Positions 1 through 11,175 of a stretch of DNA of 64,000 bases are shown piece after piece. Location: contig NC_133301.1 of the NCBI RefSeq assembly GCF_005239225.2, positions 8,308,318 through 8,372,317 of the forward strand, given 5' to 3'. Under the pieces are notes generated by a model. It worked only from the letters and a program-made list of their open reading frames with translations. It searched no databases and was not told where the DNA came from. The DNA is from Populus alba (Eukaryota; Streptophyta; Magnoliopsida; Malpighiales; Salicaceae). The position numbers were made by a program, and so were the translations under genes. Positions within the stretch are counted from its first letter, which is position 1. The number at the start of each line of letters is the position of its first letter.

Positions 1-419
1 GGTTTCAGCTCCATACTGTCGGCCATGATTCCGTCGCCTATAAATATCGGTGATCGCACAATCCGGTTTTGCCCTAAGCTCTTAAATTATATCTCAACTT
101 TGTACCTTTAAATTCATTTCATGGAAATCCGACTTGGAAACAAATTCAGCTACACGTCTTACAATACAATTCCTTATACGGTTCTAATGCTTGTTTGATA
201 ATATATTCAAGCTATCTGAATTTCTGTTGATAAATTAATCAAGCCGTACATACAATTTAGAACATAATACTATACTTTAAAAGTGTTGGACAAAACATCA
301 AATATGTATTGTGGACATAGATAGATTCATTATATTGTGGACCACACTATAGATATAGAGTATTTATACTATGGATGATATTTTAGTGTTTGAAAGTGTT
401 GTCTTTTCTGTTTATTAAT

Positions 420-700
420 AAAAAAAATAATGTTAATTAAAGAGATAAGTTGATAGGAAATAGTCATTGATAAGAGGTTAACGCTCTCGGATGATTGGTG
501 AAAAAAATAATATTAATTAAATAGACAAGTTGATAAGAGATAGTTATTGATAAGAGGTTTACGCACATATATAATTGGTGAAAAAAAACAAGTTGATAGA
601 AGATAGTTATTGACAAAATATTAATATTCTCAAATAATTACTGAAAATAATAATGTAAATTAAAAAAAAAAGTGGATAGAAAATAGTAATTAAGAAGAAA
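420..700. repeat. About 80-bp minisatellite, roughly 3.5 degenerate units
   Basis: Successive units start near 420, 500, 580 and 645. Each begins with an A-rich stretch, continues with a TAATTAA-like motif and an AAGTTGATAG-like motif, and includes ATAGTTATTGATAAGAGGT or a close variant. The first two units are clearly alike over about 80 bases. The later ones are shortened and more diverged. There is no coding potential. Confidence 0.7.
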
Positions 701-1059
701 AGCAGATGTAACACTCACAATTCATTTATAAATACAAAAAATTACAATATTATATTAATTTTGTTGAAGGTCATAATATTGCCATAATATTGCATTATGG
801 TGTGTGCAAATCAATGGTCTTTCTAGGAATTTGCATGAGATTGGGATTCGGTTCGAGAGTGGTTGGGACGAGGCTCAATTGTTGGGGGCCCAAAGAACAA
901 GAGAAGGATTTCTGTTTGGGCTTGGTACAAACAGAATGCTATTTTAAATGGATAATTTTATTTTTTTCCTGCTGTGCTATCTTCTTCACTTGTATATCTC
1001 CTTTTCCGCTCTTAGTTGACGATGCTTTTATCGCATATGGGAAATAACTGAGTTATGAA

Positions 1060-1250
1060 AAACATTGTTTTATGAATTTTTAAATGTTTTTTATTAAATT
1101 TAAAGCTGTTTTTATGTTTTAAAAGTATTTTTAAAAATAATTTAAATTTTTTATTAACTTCAAATTAATATGTTTTTAATATTTTTAAATTATTTAGATA
1201 TATTGATGTTAAAAATAATTTTTAAAAAATAAAAAAAAAAACATTAAAAT
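1060..1250. mobile_element. AT-rich MITE-like fragment (degenerate)
   Basis: The segment ends with a motif of the type 'ATTGATGTTAAAAATAATTTTT', broken here as GATATATTGATGTTAAAA followed by ATAATTTTTAAAAAAT. A similar motif lies inside the two better-preserved MITE-like elements at 40210-40430 and 43733-43930. The terminal repeats are not clear, so this is probably a decayed relative. Confidence 0.35.
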
Positions 1251-2662
1251 ATATTCTCACAAAGAAAAGATGAAAGCTGGCAAGATAGTTGTCGATAAAG
1301 CACCCAGTAGTTGATGACGCTTCTGTTCACGAAGAGGTAAATGGCTATTTAGTAGACTTTCCTGACTGGTGCATTTAACATTTGTTTGATTCGATTCTTT
1401 TTAAGAAGTGCTTTTATGTCCGTCACCGTCACGTAGTTGCGAGCTGAGCATGGCACTAAGCCGTAATCGGTAGATTCGCTCTCTATTCTCTGTTTTGGCA
1501 CCAGCAGCTTTTAATCATTTGAAAGTCTTTTCTTTGGGAAATCGTTCGAATATATCATCCTTGAAGGGCGTTAAGAGAGAAATCATTCTTGTAGTCTTTC
1601 TAGATAAGCTGTTCTTATGTTCATGATGTAAAATTATGAACTTTTAATCTTTCCTAGACTGGCAATGAACCACGCTGGCCCCGTTCTGTTGGAAACTTCA
1701 ATCTCTAAGCTGGAGCTTGCCTGCCTTCGTCTTTTGTTTATTTACCATATTAGGATAGCATACTTGAAATTAAACATAGAATTTTAATTGCAATTGTTTG
1801 TTATAAGGGGAAGAAGAGGCCTATCTCGAAGCACTGAGAGTGATGAGGACAAGCTAGAAGAGCAGTCTATGATTCCCAACTGATTGCAACTCGAGATATC
1901 AATAATTTCTACTCGCCAAGCTCTGGACAAGATAATCGTGAGGAAGAAAGGCTTCCTCGGATTTCATAGTACACTGGAGATCAAGAAAAAAGCATCCAAT
2001 ATCAAGGATAGTAGCCGAAGTAATCATCTTCTCCTGCTTCAATGCAAAGGGTAGGATTAGCCATAGTGGGCTGGAACTACATGTAATAATCATGGTAAAA
2101 TCTTGCAAAGTTGATATAATTTATCAGGTGTTTTTGGCCCTTCTTTCATGTGATTCTTGCCCATGCGAGCTTATAAGATCTGTTTCTATTTCCATGAAAA
2201 AATATGAAATAAAAATTGCTTGAGGCTTCGTTACTGACCATCCACAGCAAATAGAATGCACGAGTTCATCTTTTAAGGCCGGAACACGACCAAAATAGCA
2301 CTGTCACTGTCCTCATCCGCATGATTCATCAGATAACGCATGCAAGTATTTTGTCCTATCATTGATTTCAAAATCTAAACATTGAAAAACTCTGATATTC
2401 CATGTCTTTTTTGTCTCGACTAAAAATCTGTAATAAAAAAGATACCAAACGCCAATGAAAAAAATCAGATTCGAAATTTTCATACTCGGACGTGTAGTTG
2501 CTTCGTAACCAATTATTTTTTGGATTCCGAACACCATGGTGAGCTGACTATCAGCAAATTGTTTCCAAGTCAAATTATCACCATGATGTGCTACAAGTGA
2601 TGTTTACGATTTCAATACAATCTAGTATCTTGAAGCGCACCACTACCTAGCTGGGTTTACCC

Positions 2663-5600
2663 TTAGTCCTGCTGTAAGGTTGCCTTCATTAATTTCAAAA
2701 CAACAGCTGCTAATTCAGTTTGATGTGAAGTGTAGCTATGATTTGCTCCTTCTATGATGTGTAGACTGTGATTTGGTATGATCTTGGCAAACTCTAATGC
2801 GTCCTCCACTGGGATGATTTCATCAGCAGATCCATGAATAGTGAAGACCCTGCATGCAGAATAGTGGTCATGAAGGCACAAACAATACACAGACAGAGAC
2901 ACACCAGTGTAGAATGCATTATAAAGCATTGACAGAAATTGAAAATAGATTAAACAGAACAAGAAGCGAGCAATTGGCTATAACAAAGAACTTGCCAATC
3001 TAGGAACTAAAGAGATGCAGCAGCACTTCTTTGGATAAAAAATGTGTCATCGCCTGAATTATGTTTCAAGCAACATCATCAAAACGGATTTCCAGCAGCA
3101 ACAAACAGGGAGAAGACCAAATTGTTTATTTGTACAATAAAATAGCATGGTGCATTTTCACAAGAAAATCACTCTCTCTCGTTCATCACAATTAGAAAAT
3201 TCCTGTTTCCTTTCTTCTTGTGCTTTGAGAGCATCCGTGGGGTGGCCTGTCATTAGTGTGTTAATTTCATTTCATCAAGTCTAGGGATCTCATTTTGCTT
3301 ATTAGCATCTAGTTTATGGATAGATTTTCACAAAAACATTACAACTGAAACTAAGTTTGACACACTAGACATGCTTGTCAAGCAAAAGCAAAGATAACAA
3401 GCTACTTAAAGATGAAAGCGCTCACCTGCAGTCCTTGTTGATTGCAAGGCATGCTTTATGAATATCAGTATTCAGGCGATCCATCAAACTTTCCTCGGTC
3501 ACACGATAAATAACACTTCCTGCAGAAGGTCATGTCAGGCAGCTTGCAAAATCTTTCATTTAAGAAATTAATTTACTTATATTCTGGAAACAAAAATGGA
3601 TTACCTGTTCTATTCTTAACGTTGATGAATCCATCTTGTTTGATTTTTTCCATAAAGTCTTTTCCAATCCGTTCTTCAATGCCTCTCTTCAGATCATAAC
3701 GGCCAGAAACATTGAAAACTGTAGTGATATCCTGATATTTGGAAGCATATAGGAGCACCACATCACCTCCTGCAATTACATTGTTAGCATGACAGCTTTC
3801 AAAGAGAGGGTTATAATTTACATAAACTTATTATTTATCATAGCAGACTTTGCACACTAGACTTCCAAAACAGGATGAGTTGAATAGAACGTGAAATTGA
3901 CACAGCTAATCATGAGAAGCATTATTAATAAACTGCCCTTCATTTCCACTAAAAAAAACGGGCCCACTTTTTCCATGCATTATAGTACTGAAACCTTTCA
4001 TATTCTGAGCTTCGTTCTTTAGAATTCCTATCTGAGTCTCCACCTTAGATTAGTCACATTAGACGAGTAGGCATCTTTAGAAGTATTTGTATGACATTCC
4101 GCATGGAGATTTAATATGGTGACTTTTGACTATAAGCTTGTCGTTTAAATACTTCCATCCAAAATTGACATTTGAATATGTGTAGATAAATAATACCCCT
4201 ACACCATGTCTCTTTGGAGCTTAAAACATAAATCAGAAGTGAATAAATTAACGACATTCATGGCAGTGTTGACTGCCCACCAACATCGCTGAGAGCCAAA
4301 AGTAGAGAATGTTCCAGGCAAGCAGTAGCCAAGAGCACTACCTGGAGCATCCATTGCCACCTCAAATGACTTCTCACTTCTGCCACTAGGGCAACAGCAT
4401 CAGCACACACATTTCCAAGGGAAAACTTATCTCCAGCTCTCTATCAGCATTGCCACCCAGCAGTCACCCTTTTGCTACAAGCGAATGCATCATAAGTGCT
4501 GTGTCATCATCAATGGTATATATGCCACAGCCAATTTGCCATCGCCTCATTAACTGAATGTTATTACATTAAGAACAACCTCAATACCTCTCACGCCTTA
4601 TTCCTAATCACTCTTTTCTACTATCACATGATTCACTACAACTATGCATGTCAACTTCTATTGCCTCCATCTTTTACTAAAGCAATGGAAATTCAACAAC
4701 AGTGGTATTATCTGCATTAACATTGTAGGCTTAAAAAACTTAACTTCATCTTGGCAGTGGCGTCTACACAATTTAGATGTTGAATAATTATATGCACACC
4801 TTTACTGTGCCCAAGAATTGCACTTATGGCACGGCTTGCTCCTCGGAAGTATTCCATTACAGAACGTAAATCATCAGCTTCTCTCCAATAATTACCATAC
4901 GCAAATGAACCTTCACTTTCCCTGGTAAAAAATATTACAACAAAATCAGCATGAAACTAAATGCTTATTGTTTGCAGCAAGAATTGAACTGTGTGCAAAC
5001 GATCCAGGCAATTGGAATCTACCACGGTAAACACAGATTTAATTCTTCCAGTTTGAGAACAAACGACCACTAACTGATCTGAAAATATTTCCACTCTATA
5101 ACTGATATCTAAACAATTCAATTATAAACATGAAAGTCCTGGAAGAAATCAAGCATGATAATATTTGGTAAAATATCAAATTGATCTTGGATTCTTTTTA
5201 AAGTAGACCCCTACGGATCACAGAAATAACAATCAGAAATCAACCTACAATTATCTTTGTTTTGATTGATTCTAAAGCGTTGGAAAAATAAAAAGGTCCT
5301 TCGACATCAAATTGGCCATCAGCTTCCACAAAAAGAACAAAGCAAGTAGCAGATTGTAAGACCAAAAAGAGGAGAATCTTGATCATTCTTTCCATGGCAT
5401 CTAGACAAGTTATGTGTCATAATTACTCCCTTTCATGATTGATGATACCAGCTAAAAAGGTTGGATTGCCTATTAAGACAAACTACACGATCAGCAATCT
5501 CCTCTGCTGCAATTATCAAGTCATTTTTTGTTCGAGTTCTAAGCAATTATATACATATGGGAACAAAGTGGCGAGCAAAAAAATAAAATATCCCGTACAT

Positions 5601-6044
5601 ATCAGTAAAAACAAACAAAAAAACAACTTACCCATTTCCAGCAAAGTCGAAGCGGAAGGAAGAGGTTCCTTCCTTTTCTAATGCCTTGGCAAGATTCACC
5701 ATAGTATCGTTTCCCTTGAGATAGAGAGAAAATACAACAAACCCAAGTCAGCTTTTACTTCTTTTCTTGTTTCTGTAAGGGAAAAAAAATCAAATATGAA
5801 AGCAGACAACCTTTGTGGAACGAAAACCATGACACAATATAACAATCTCGTTGGATCCAGTGTCATGTAATAAGCCCACCAGTTTTTCACCATGTTTGTT
5901 TGATATGATCACTTTCTGCTGCTCAACAACTGTAAGCAAACCCGCCAATAATGTACGTATTTGACATCATCCATAAACAAATGCTAATACACGCACATGT
6001 ATAAGTATATTACCTGGGTTTTGGCCAGAGGGAGGGAGAGCCAT
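2663..6044 (-). CDS. Alpha/beta hydrolase, serine aminopeptidase S33 (Hydrolase_4) type
   Basis: Seven coding exons read on the minus strand: 6044-6014, 5929-5811, 5714-5632, 4921-4800, 3769-3605, 3519-3426 and 2849-2663. All joins have GT-AG introns and keep frame, giving 266 residues. The fold signature is visible: an HGF oxyanion-type motif at 44-46, the nucleophile elbow GHSKGG with Ser117, an acid loop GSADE with Asp214, and a NHSY motif with His242, in the order expected for a Ser-Asp-His triad. The protein resembles small plant S33 hydrolases that lack a lid insertion. The substrate is unknown and the location is probably cytosolic, since no signal peptide is seen. The start at 6044 gives a short MALPPSGQNP leader. 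An in-frame ATG at 6188 would add a Ser-rich leader of about 48 residues and cannot be excluded. The donor of intron 2 (GTTGTC) is weak. Confidence 0.88.
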
Positions 6045-8430
6045 CCTTAATGTCACGCTGCGATTGAACAAGGATGAGAAGGAGCGTAGATGGCGAAGAG
6101 GAGATGTAGGTGAAGAGGGGGGCTTTTTAGAGATTAATGAATTTTTTACTACTACTGGACAATTATTACAAACAACAAGGTTTTCCATTTATTTTACTAT
6201 TAAACCAGGGATTGGGTTTGTTGCTCTATGCTTTGAGCTCTCGCTTGTGACTTGTGAGTGAATGATTTTGCCCGTTGCTTCGATCCAATTACACTACTTT
6301 GTATTATTATTATTATTAATCCACTTTTTTTTTTCCTCTACTATTTTTAGTAAACGTGGTTACATGCACTTCATGTTTTCTTTTTCTCTTCTTTCCCTAC
6401 TCACAGGAGTCAGCAGAGCAATAGTTTTCCTTCACATGCCTTTTTCTACACTCCTTGTCGTTCCTCTCCTCCACTGGAAGCCTAACTACCACCCATTTCA
6501 ATCATCAATCACAAACCAACATGTTGTTTCATTGATCTCCGATCAACCAGCCGGCAAAGACCGATAACCTTGGGTTGGTGGTGAGCTTATTTCTCTGTAT
6601 TTGTTCTTTTAATGTTGCATTTTTGTTGTTGTTGTGTGTTGCATTTCAATTTTTTTTGTTGCTTGCTAGGTTTTTCCTATTACTTGGACTTAACAAGTTT
6701 GATCAATTTCTTTGTTTTGTTTGTTTGCTACATATTTGTTGTTTCTTCTTTCATTGTTTTTGGTTACTTCATCACAACCTCCATTGTCTCTTCTTTCTTT
6801 TATCCTTCTTTCTCGTGTTTGATTACTATTATGTGGTGCATGTTTTTCTGTCGGTGCTCTAATTGGTTCAAGCCTTGTCACTCTATTAATTTCTCTCATT
6901 TCCTTTCTATTCAGCTATTGAAGTTGTGCTTGAGTTTTATTAGTTTTATTCTTTGCTTTGTTTTATCGTGGTTTATTCTTCAGCTTTACCTTTGGTTTTG
7001 TCCATGTTTTTTTTTTATAGGATGAGATTTCATTGACGACCCGATCATAATCACTAATAGTCCTTCGTGCCCTTTGAGGCTTCGATCAATTTTATTTTTT
7101 ATTGTTTTTGTTTGTGATTGTTGTTATGTGTTGGTTGTTTTTATTTTTAGTAAAATTCTTTGCTCCCGTGTCAATGTCCATTTAATTAATTCTCTTTTTT
7201 AAAAAACAAATATAATGCTTTATCATGGATTAAAAACAAAAAAAACAAAAACCTATGTTGAGCCTTCAAATACTTTTTCTGGATTTTTGGCGTTCTAAGA
7301 GGAATACATGCTAATTAAATGGTGCGTGCTTAGGTGAGTCATAAATGAATGAGTGCTTTCTTTGTGTTTTTGTGCTTCTGACTTGGAGATGCTGCTGCAT
7401 GATATTGATTGTGGCTATGTTGTTTTCATTTTCATTTTTTTTCCTGTTCATTGAGTGGAGAGGCTTCTTATAGAAACTGTCAATTTCATTTTTTCGTTTA
7501 AGTTCTTGCATTGCTTTCTGTTTTATCAGCTCTCAACATTGTTTGTTCTTCTCAAACAGTTTTTATAGTTAAGTGTTTGATTTTGCTATTACTGTACTTA
7601 GGGTTTGTTGGTATTTTGCTATGGATTTTTTATCTATTTAAGTGTGTGTTTTTGCCTTCTTTATCAATATTTTTCATAGATGGTAAGCCTACCAAAGGCT
7701 ATTTACAAACAAATTTCATTGGGCATAGTTTTTAAGAGGTTTATGGATTATTATTTTTTTATTGGTTTAATGGGAAAAGCATATAGTGTGCTTATGGTGT
7801 GTTTAATTTGCTTCTATTTTTTTGTTTGCTATGAGGTATAATTCTTTCTTTATAAAATAAAAAATAAAAAAATAAAAAATAACAAATTCATACTTTTATT
7901 GCGGTGTTTTTTTTTTGTTTTTAGTGATGGTTTTCATCTCTAAAAAACAAATATAACAACAAAAACAAATATTGAAAAATGATATAAGCTCTGGATGTGT
8001 TTTTTGCTTTTATCATCTCTTTAGTTTTTTTCTTTCTTGCTTTATATTGGTTTATTTTAATATGAGAGGAAATAGATAAATTATGACACACTAAATACTT
8101 AGCAAAACAAGTCTACTCCAGATTTTACATCAAATCATTTTGGATTGGTAAATGAATGAATTTCCATAGCCATAAACATATTAATCAGCATGTTATTGAA
8201 CAAAAACTAGCTCCTTATTACAAGGTGCAGGTACAACACAGTACAAATAAGATAACCAACCCCTTGATTTTGCACCCTTTTACGAAAATGATCCACGACA
8301 ACCTTATAATTTTGTTATAAAAGTTTTCTTCGAGAGAAATTATTGTATACTCTCGTTTTATATTTCTCTTTTACAAACATATAAAGTTCACTGAGGTCTT
8401 TTTTTTTTTTTTTGGTATTTGGAGAGGAGT
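6045..8430. other. Gene-free stretch, strongly T-rich on the plus strand
   Basis: Between the hydrolase start and the first LTR-like repeat the plus strand is T-rich, especially 6570-7200 and 7500-7760. Open frames here encode only Phe/Leu/Cys-rich strings typical of T-rich DNA, with no recognisable domain. The segment next to 6044 must hold the hydrolase promoter, but I see no clear TATA box. Confidence 0.5.
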
Positions 8431-8439
8431 AAATATCTA

Positions 8440-9210
8440 GTTTATTTAAGTAATGACTACTTGGTGTCTTAATAAAGAGTAAAAAATGGATATATATTAA
8501 GTATAACATGAACTATATAAAGATATTTAAGTAATTAAGATATGATTCATCACCCTGGATGAATTAAGCAAAATGTTCCACATGTTCTCAAATAAATTTG
8601 ATTGTGAAATTCTCACGTAAGGTGAAATAAGATTTGAAAAGAGTTTCAAATTTTATTCAAAAGATCAATGACTATAGTGTTGATAACAAACATGATTTGA
8701 TATAGTAGACATACTTCATATTATAATGTCTAAATCATAATATTCCTGATAAAAAGATAATAATTACATTGAGAAACTGCTCACTAAAAGGTTAAGTCAA
8801 ACCACTTATGACTTTCTTAATATTTAAAGAATCATGACGGGTTTCTAAACATTGTATTTTATCTTCAAATATAGATCAATCAATTGTTGAATTGATAATA
8901 AATTAAATTTTCTAATTTCTTTAATCATATTTTATTTAGGGTTATGATTTATATTTGGGCCAACTTATTATAAACCTAATAAGTCACACACATGTAGAAC
9001 CATTAGTTAGAAATTAAACTGGAATAATTAATCAAGTGCGATTTGATTGTAAATAATTTTTAAAAATTAAGGACTATAATATAATCAATATAAGAAATTA
9101 TAATTCTAGATCAAGAAAATCTTATAAGAAGACAAACCCAGCCTTGAAAAAATTATTATTAGAGGTCGGACACCTGAAATACTTGTGGTTTGTGACAAAC
9201 CTAGCCTTGA
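8440..9210 (+). repeat. LTR-like dispersed repeat, copy I (partial)
   Basis: This stretch shares long collinear similarity with 50040-50900 on the plus strand and with the reverse complement of 41250-41900. A diagnostic shared core is ATGTTCCACATGTTCTC near 8572. Further shared motifs are a GAGATTTGAAAAG-like stretch and a TCACACACAT block near 8985. It lacks the 5' half present in the other two copies and has no coding capacity. It is probably part of a retrotransposon LTR or another non-autonomous element. No target-site duplication was established. Confidence 0.65.
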
Positions 9211-10815
9211 AGAAATTGTTCAAACCTAAAAAAATAATTAATCTTTAGGTAATCTTTGCTTAAACTCTAATTGAACCTTGATTGTCTAAAAAATTTTCAG
9301 GGACTTTTGAAATCTTTTTTAAAGATTCATTGTTTCTGTTATGTTTATGTGTTTCGAGAAACCTCACATGATATGCTTTTTTGACAAGATGAAGGAATAA
9401 TAACACCTTAATAGAACTTTCCTTGTTAAATGAAATTTGTTGGCACTAACTTAAGTTTTTTTTTTAATTACTAGAATGTTGTCAATGAACAACGTTCTTT
9501 CTCTTTTCACTATTTTTCAGCAAATTTCTGTCTTCTCAAACTCAAAGACTAAAAAAAATTAAAGTTGTAGTCTAAAACTAAAATTCCATAAACTAAAGGG
9601 ATTGTAAAAGGAAAGTAGGTGGACCAAAAAGAACTTTCTAGTATGAATTTGAGTTTGGCAACATATTTTGCTTATGTTTTTAAGTTTGGTTCTATTTTTT
9701 TAAATTGTGTTTTTTTATTACTGTATCTCATTAAATTAGCCCCAATTAAGTTTTAAAATCTAATAAAAACCTTTAAATGTCTTAAAAACATGATGTTTGG
9801 AGACATAAACTCACAAAACATCCAAAATGACTCATAAAAGGATGAAATAAACAAAAAGGAAAAAATTTCATAGTAAAAACTAAGATGATAAATAGCAAGC
9901 TTGCACTATAGAAAACCCTAAGCTTTTTCGGTTTATTTTGTAATTTCCTAAACTAAAAAACTTATAAGGTAGCCGTGATAAGACAAGTTTACTTCAATGA
10001 ATACTACTTTCCATTTAACCTACCGTTTCAATTCCAATTAAAGCTTTTATGGATTCAAGTGGGCTAGTCTTTCTTATAATTGCTCTATTTCACTCTAACA
10101 TAAGACCTTAAATCCTGAAAATATACATATACTTTGTCATCCAAACAGTCCTCAATCGGGAGAGAGGTCTGATTATATCTTGAGTTAAAATTTTGTTGAA
10201 AATTTTTCTTCAACATAAATATTTTAACATAGAAAATTAATAAATTTAAAATTAATTGTGATTAAATGATAAATTAATTTTAAAAAATCCTATAAATTTA
10301 AAAAATATCAATTCAAAATTGAAAGGTTATAAGATTTTCTTGTGTTCATATAATGAAGACTTGAAAAATTAAAATTAGTCTCATAAAATATCAAAAACTT
10401 TTAAAGATAACAGGTTTAATAAAAATATGTCTTAGACTTAAGCCACACACGCACTTGGCTCGACAAGTTTAAATTTAATATACAATAATTTTTTATTATT
10501 ATTTAGAAAGATTAATTTTTTAGTCCATTAACAATACCTATCTAGATTCATTGAATTTATTTGATTAGCTTCTTTTATTTAATACCTCGATAATTTTCAA
10601 TGCTTTTAGTAAAAAAAAAAAATTGACAGAATTAATTCTCTTAATTCAAAATTAGTTATGGCGGCTTGGTTCCTTATATAAATAGGGGCTAGAGGGGATT
10701 GTCAAGAACATAATAAAACCAACGAGTATTTTTCCAATTCTTTGAAGTCCATTTGCATTCTTATGATGTCCTTTTGCTCCATAATTGCATCTTTTTATAC
10801 AGTAATAATAATAAA
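9211..10815. other. Gene-free AT-rich stretch
   Basis: No gene recognised. The first part (about 9140-9230) holds a short near-duplication of an ACAAACC(C/T)AGCCTTGAA motif, copied about 66 bases apart. The rest is unremarkable AT-rich DNA. Confidence 0.5.
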
Positions 10816-10821
10816 ATTATG

Positions 10822-10990
10822 AAATGTATGGTTGAACTGGTTAGATTCTAGATTTATTTTCTATAAATTATTAGTTCGAGTTTTATAAACTTCATAGCTA
10901 CCGGAGATTTACATAGTCATTAACTTCAAGGTCTATAAAATTAGTCGAGGTATACGCAAGTTGATCTGGACACCCATATTAATAATAATA
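10822..10990 (+). mobile_element. tRNA-derived SINE-like element, first of a tandem pair
   Basis: Near its 5' end is TGGTTGAACTGGTTAGA, which resembles an RNA polymerase III A box. About 40 bases later is AGTTCGAGTTTTA, which resembles a B box (GGTTCGANNCC). The body continues to a 3' tail of TAA repeats, ending near 10990. Box spacing, length of about 170 bases and the simple tail fit a plant SINE. Target-site duplications were not resolved. Confidence 0.6.
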
Positions 10991-11004
10991 AAAAACTAAT
11001 AAAA

Positions 11005-11175
11005 TTCTGAGAAATGTAACTTAACTGATCAGGTTCAAGATTTATTCCTTAGAGATCATTAGTTTGAGTCATACAAACCTCAGAGCTATTAAAGTTTATA
11101 TAGTTGTTAATTTCAGATCTAAAATTTCTTAAAGTATGCATAAATCTGGCTGAATAATAATAATAATAATAATAG
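11005..11175 (+). mobile_element. tRNA-derived SINE-like element, second of a tandem pair
   Basis: This is a diverged copy of the element just upstream, in the same orientation. It has an ACTTAACTGATCAGGTTC A-box region, AGTTTGAGTCATAC at the B-box position, the same internal order of motifs, and a longer (TAA)n tail ending at about 11174. The B box is mutated (TTTGAG instead of TTCGAG), so it is probably inactive. Confidence 0.55.

Larger units (their letters stand above)
1..2600. other. Gene-poor AT-rich flank with small repeats
   Basis: No recognisable gene. The first 420 bases show nothing I can name. A minisatellite occupies about 420-700 and an AT-rich MITE-like fragment about 1060-1250. 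From 1260 to 2600 the DNA is closer to genic composition and lies downstream of the minus-strand hydrolase. A faint run of plausible codons at 1860-2090 on the plus strand is broken by several stops, so it is at most a relic. Confidence 0.5.

Noticed and set aside
1899..2108. Possible coding relic on either strand
   Set aside because: Frames are short, interrupted and unrecognisable.
6262..7025. Several open frames of 95-137 codons on the plus strand
   Set aside because: They encode Phe/Leu/Cys-rich strings in T-rich DNA, overlap each other in different frames and match no family.
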